Positions 5,021 through 5,914 of a DNA stretch of 5,914 nt are shown here, piece after piece; position 1 is the stretch's first letter; each line of letters starts with the position of its first letter. The position numbers were made by a program, and so were the translations under genes. The notes below the pieces were generated by a model. That model made no database searches. It was not told the origin of the DNA and saw only the letters and a program-made list of their open reading frames with translations. Origin of the DNA: Bacteroidota bacterium (lineage in GTDB: Bacteria > Bacteroidota > Bacteroidia > Chitinophagales > Chitinophagaceae); contig JAGWTK010000260.1 in assembly GCA_028876035.1 (NCBI GenBank), forward strand, positions 1-5,914, written 5' to 3'.

Positions 5021-5052
5021 CCCATTTGCCCATTTGCACATCTTCACATTGA
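5021..5052. repeat. Octamer array, CMCATYTG family, next to the mlaF-like stop codon
   Basis: Four 8-bp units in perfect phase: two identical CCCATTTG (5021-5028, 5029-5036), then CACATCTT (5037-5044) and CACATTGA (5045-5052). The array stops 4 nt from the TAA of the minus-strand mlaF-like gene (5057-5059), so in that gene's sense it is the start of the 3' untranslated region. Confidence 0.8.
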
Positions 5053-5056
5053 TAAT

Positions 5057-5863
5057 TTACTTCAGCAGTTCGTCTTTATTCTCCGAATCAATCTTTCCGC
5101 TGGCTTCGAGCATGCGCATGGCTTTGGCATCCTGCAGGAACTCGGAGGCGAAAATAAATTTATTCAGCTTTTCATTCTTGCTAAAGATAATGTCCTTGTT
5201 GCTGCCTTCCCATTCCTTCAACCCCTGGTACATGTAGATGATATGGTCGCCGGTTTCCATCACACTGTTCATGTCGTGCGTATTCACTACGGTAGTGATA
5301 TTGAATTCAAGGGTAATTTCCTGGATGAGCTTATCGATCACCATGGAGGTTTGCGGGTCGAGGCCGGAGTTGGGTTCGTCGCAAAACAGGTATTTTGGAT
5401 TCAGTACGATGGCCCGGGCAATGCCCACCCGCTTTTTCATGCCGCCGCTGATCTCTGCCGGAAACTTTTTATTGGCGTCTTTGAGGTTTACGCGTTCCAG
5501 CACTTCGTTGACGCGTTTTCTTTTTTCTGCCAGTGTCCAGGTAGTAAACATATCCAGCGGGAACATAATGTTTTGTTCCACGGTCAGGCTATCGAATAAT
5601 GCACTTCCCTGGAACAGCATCCCGATTTGCTGGCGCAGTTCCTTGCGCTGTTCATCGTTCATTTCGGTAAAACTAACGCCGCTGTAGCGTATTTCACCGT
5701 GGTCAGGCTCGAACAGACCAACCAGGCATTTCATCAACACAGTTTTGCCGCTGCCACTGGTGCCGATGATCAGGTTGCATTTGCCTGCATACAGATTGGC
5801 GCTTACGTCGTGCAACACTGTTTTGTCGCCAAATGATTTTTGTATGTTGTTAAATTCAATCAT
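5057..5863 (-). CDS. mlaF: MlaF-type ABC transporter ATP-binding protein (268 aa)
   Basis: Cytoplasmic ATPase of an MCE/Mla-type lipid transporter; in Gram-negative bacteria such systems move phospholipids between the inner and outer membranes to keep the outer leaflet asymmetric. Motifs: Walker A GTSGSGKT (34-41), Q-loop Gln85 (MLFQGSALFDSLTV), signature ISGGMKKR (138-145), Walker B YLFCDEP (158-164) with catalytic Glu163, D-loop SGLD (166-169), and H-loop His196 (NTHDM). The SGGM(K/A)(K/R)R signature and the FQ..ALFDSLTV segment separate MlaF from other ABC ATPases. The length matches E. coli MlaF (about 270). The C-terminal 35 residues form a charged tail containing FIFASEFLQDAKAM; in E. 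coli the MlaF tail makes subunit contacts. Start: ATG 5863, with an AAAGGA 12 nt upstream that lies inside the end of the preceding permease gene, 9 nt away, which suggests co-transcription and coupling. The gene order fits mlaE-mlaF. Confidence 0.9.
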   Translation of the reverse strand: MIEFNNIQKSFGDKTVLHDVSANLYAGKCNLIIGTSGSGKTVLMKCLVGLFEPDHGEIRYSGVSFTEMNDEQRKELRQQIGMLFQGSALFDSLTVEQNIMFPLDMFTTWTLAEKRKRVNEVLERVNLKDANKKFPAEISGGMKKRVGIARAIVLNPKYLFCDEPNSGLDPQTSMVIDKLIQEITLEFNITTVVNTHDMNSVMETGDHIIYMYQGLKEWEGSNKDIIFSKNEKLNKFIFASEFLQDAKAMRMLEASGKIDSENKDELLK

Positions 5864-5872
5864 GTGCTGGCA

Positions 5873-5914
5873 TCATCCTTTGTTGAGCAAGAGTTGTGCA
5901 AGAATATAGTCGGC
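5873..5914 (-). CDS. mlaE: C-terminal end of MlaE-type permease, truncated by the window edge
   Basis: On the minus strand an open frame enters at 5914 and runs 13 codons (ADYILAQLLLNKG) to a TGA at 5875-5873. The pattern D-[FY]-[IV]-L-x-x-L-[LM] matches the C-terminus of MlaE permeases as I remember it (E. coli MlaE ends LDFVLTALMFGN). The stop lies 9 nt before the MlaF-type ATPase start, the expected gene order. Only the tail is visible, so the call rests on this short match plus context. Confidence 0.72.
   Translation of the reverse strand, partial: ADYILAQLLLNKG

Larger units (their letters stand above)
4662..5056. other. 395-bp intergenic region between mlaF-like and natA-like genes
   Basis: This gap lies between two minus-strand genes. 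Going away from the mlaF-like stop it holds a YAAATGKG octamer array (5052-5021), an AATCNAAA octamer array (4961-4922), a loose heptamer array (4844-4809), and then one good and one weak promoter for the natA-like gene. I see no intrinsic terminator for mlaF and no gene. The stretches 4845-4920 and 4962-5020 show nothing I recognise. Confidence 0.7.

Noticed and set aside
5021..5052. CRISPR or riboswitch reading of the short arrays
   Set aside because: Units are 7-8 bp with no spacers between them, and there are no cas genes or conserved aptamer features in the window.
4979..5599. Long plus-strand open frame (206 codons) opposite the mlaF-like gene
   Set aside because: It is antisense to a gene with intact ABC ATPase motifs, and its translation shows no recognisable domain.

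Overview
The window looks like chromosomal DNA of a Bacteroidota bacterium, probably of the Chitinophagaceae or a near relative. The grounds are: a promoter upstream of the natA-like gene fits the Bacteroidota -33/-7 pattern (TTTG, about 20 nt, TAnnTTTG); most starts lack a Shine-Dalgarno sequence; there is a small protein of a type I know mainly from Bacteroidota; there is a short secreted protein built from one carboxypeptidase-regulatory-like domain; and the intergenic DNA is AT-rich and repeat-rich. This assignment is inference; no rRNA or other marker gene is present.

Layout. 1-975 (+) is the 3' part of a sigma-54-dependent transcription activator (AAA+ core plus Fis-type DNA-binding domain), closed by a strong intrinsic terminator (1006-1032). 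1108-1431 (+) is a small uncharacterised cytoplasmic protein. 1643-2044 (+) is a small exported beta-sandwich protein. The remaining genes are on the minus strand. 5873-5914 is the extreme 3' end of an MlaE-type lipid-transport permease; 9 nt later comes its MlaF-type ATPase (5863-5057). After a 395-bp gap come a NatA/YhaQ-type ABC ATPase (4661-3723) and, 29 bp on, its NatB/YhaP-type ABC-2 permease (3693-2359). The permease converges on the secreted-protein gene across a 314-bp gap.

How the genes work together. Two ABC systems can be inferred: an Mla-like retrograde or anterograde phospholipid transporter that maintains outer-membrane asymmetry (permease plus ATPase, with no MCE/MlaD gene in the 3' position within this window), and a NatAB-type exporter of unknown substrate with its own promoter. 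Nothing ties the three plus-strand genes to these systems.

The most unusual feature is the intergenic DNA. Every intergenic region longer than about 150 bp contains degenerate tandem arrays with a strict or nearly strict 7- or 8-bp period. I see seven such arrays plus one inverted pair. They fall into about five word families, and at least two of the families recur in separate gaps. Three arrays begin at, or within a few bases of, a stop codon. They resemble in style the short tandemly repeated repetitive (STRR) heptamers of cyanobacteria, but have different words. I know of no assigned function for them.
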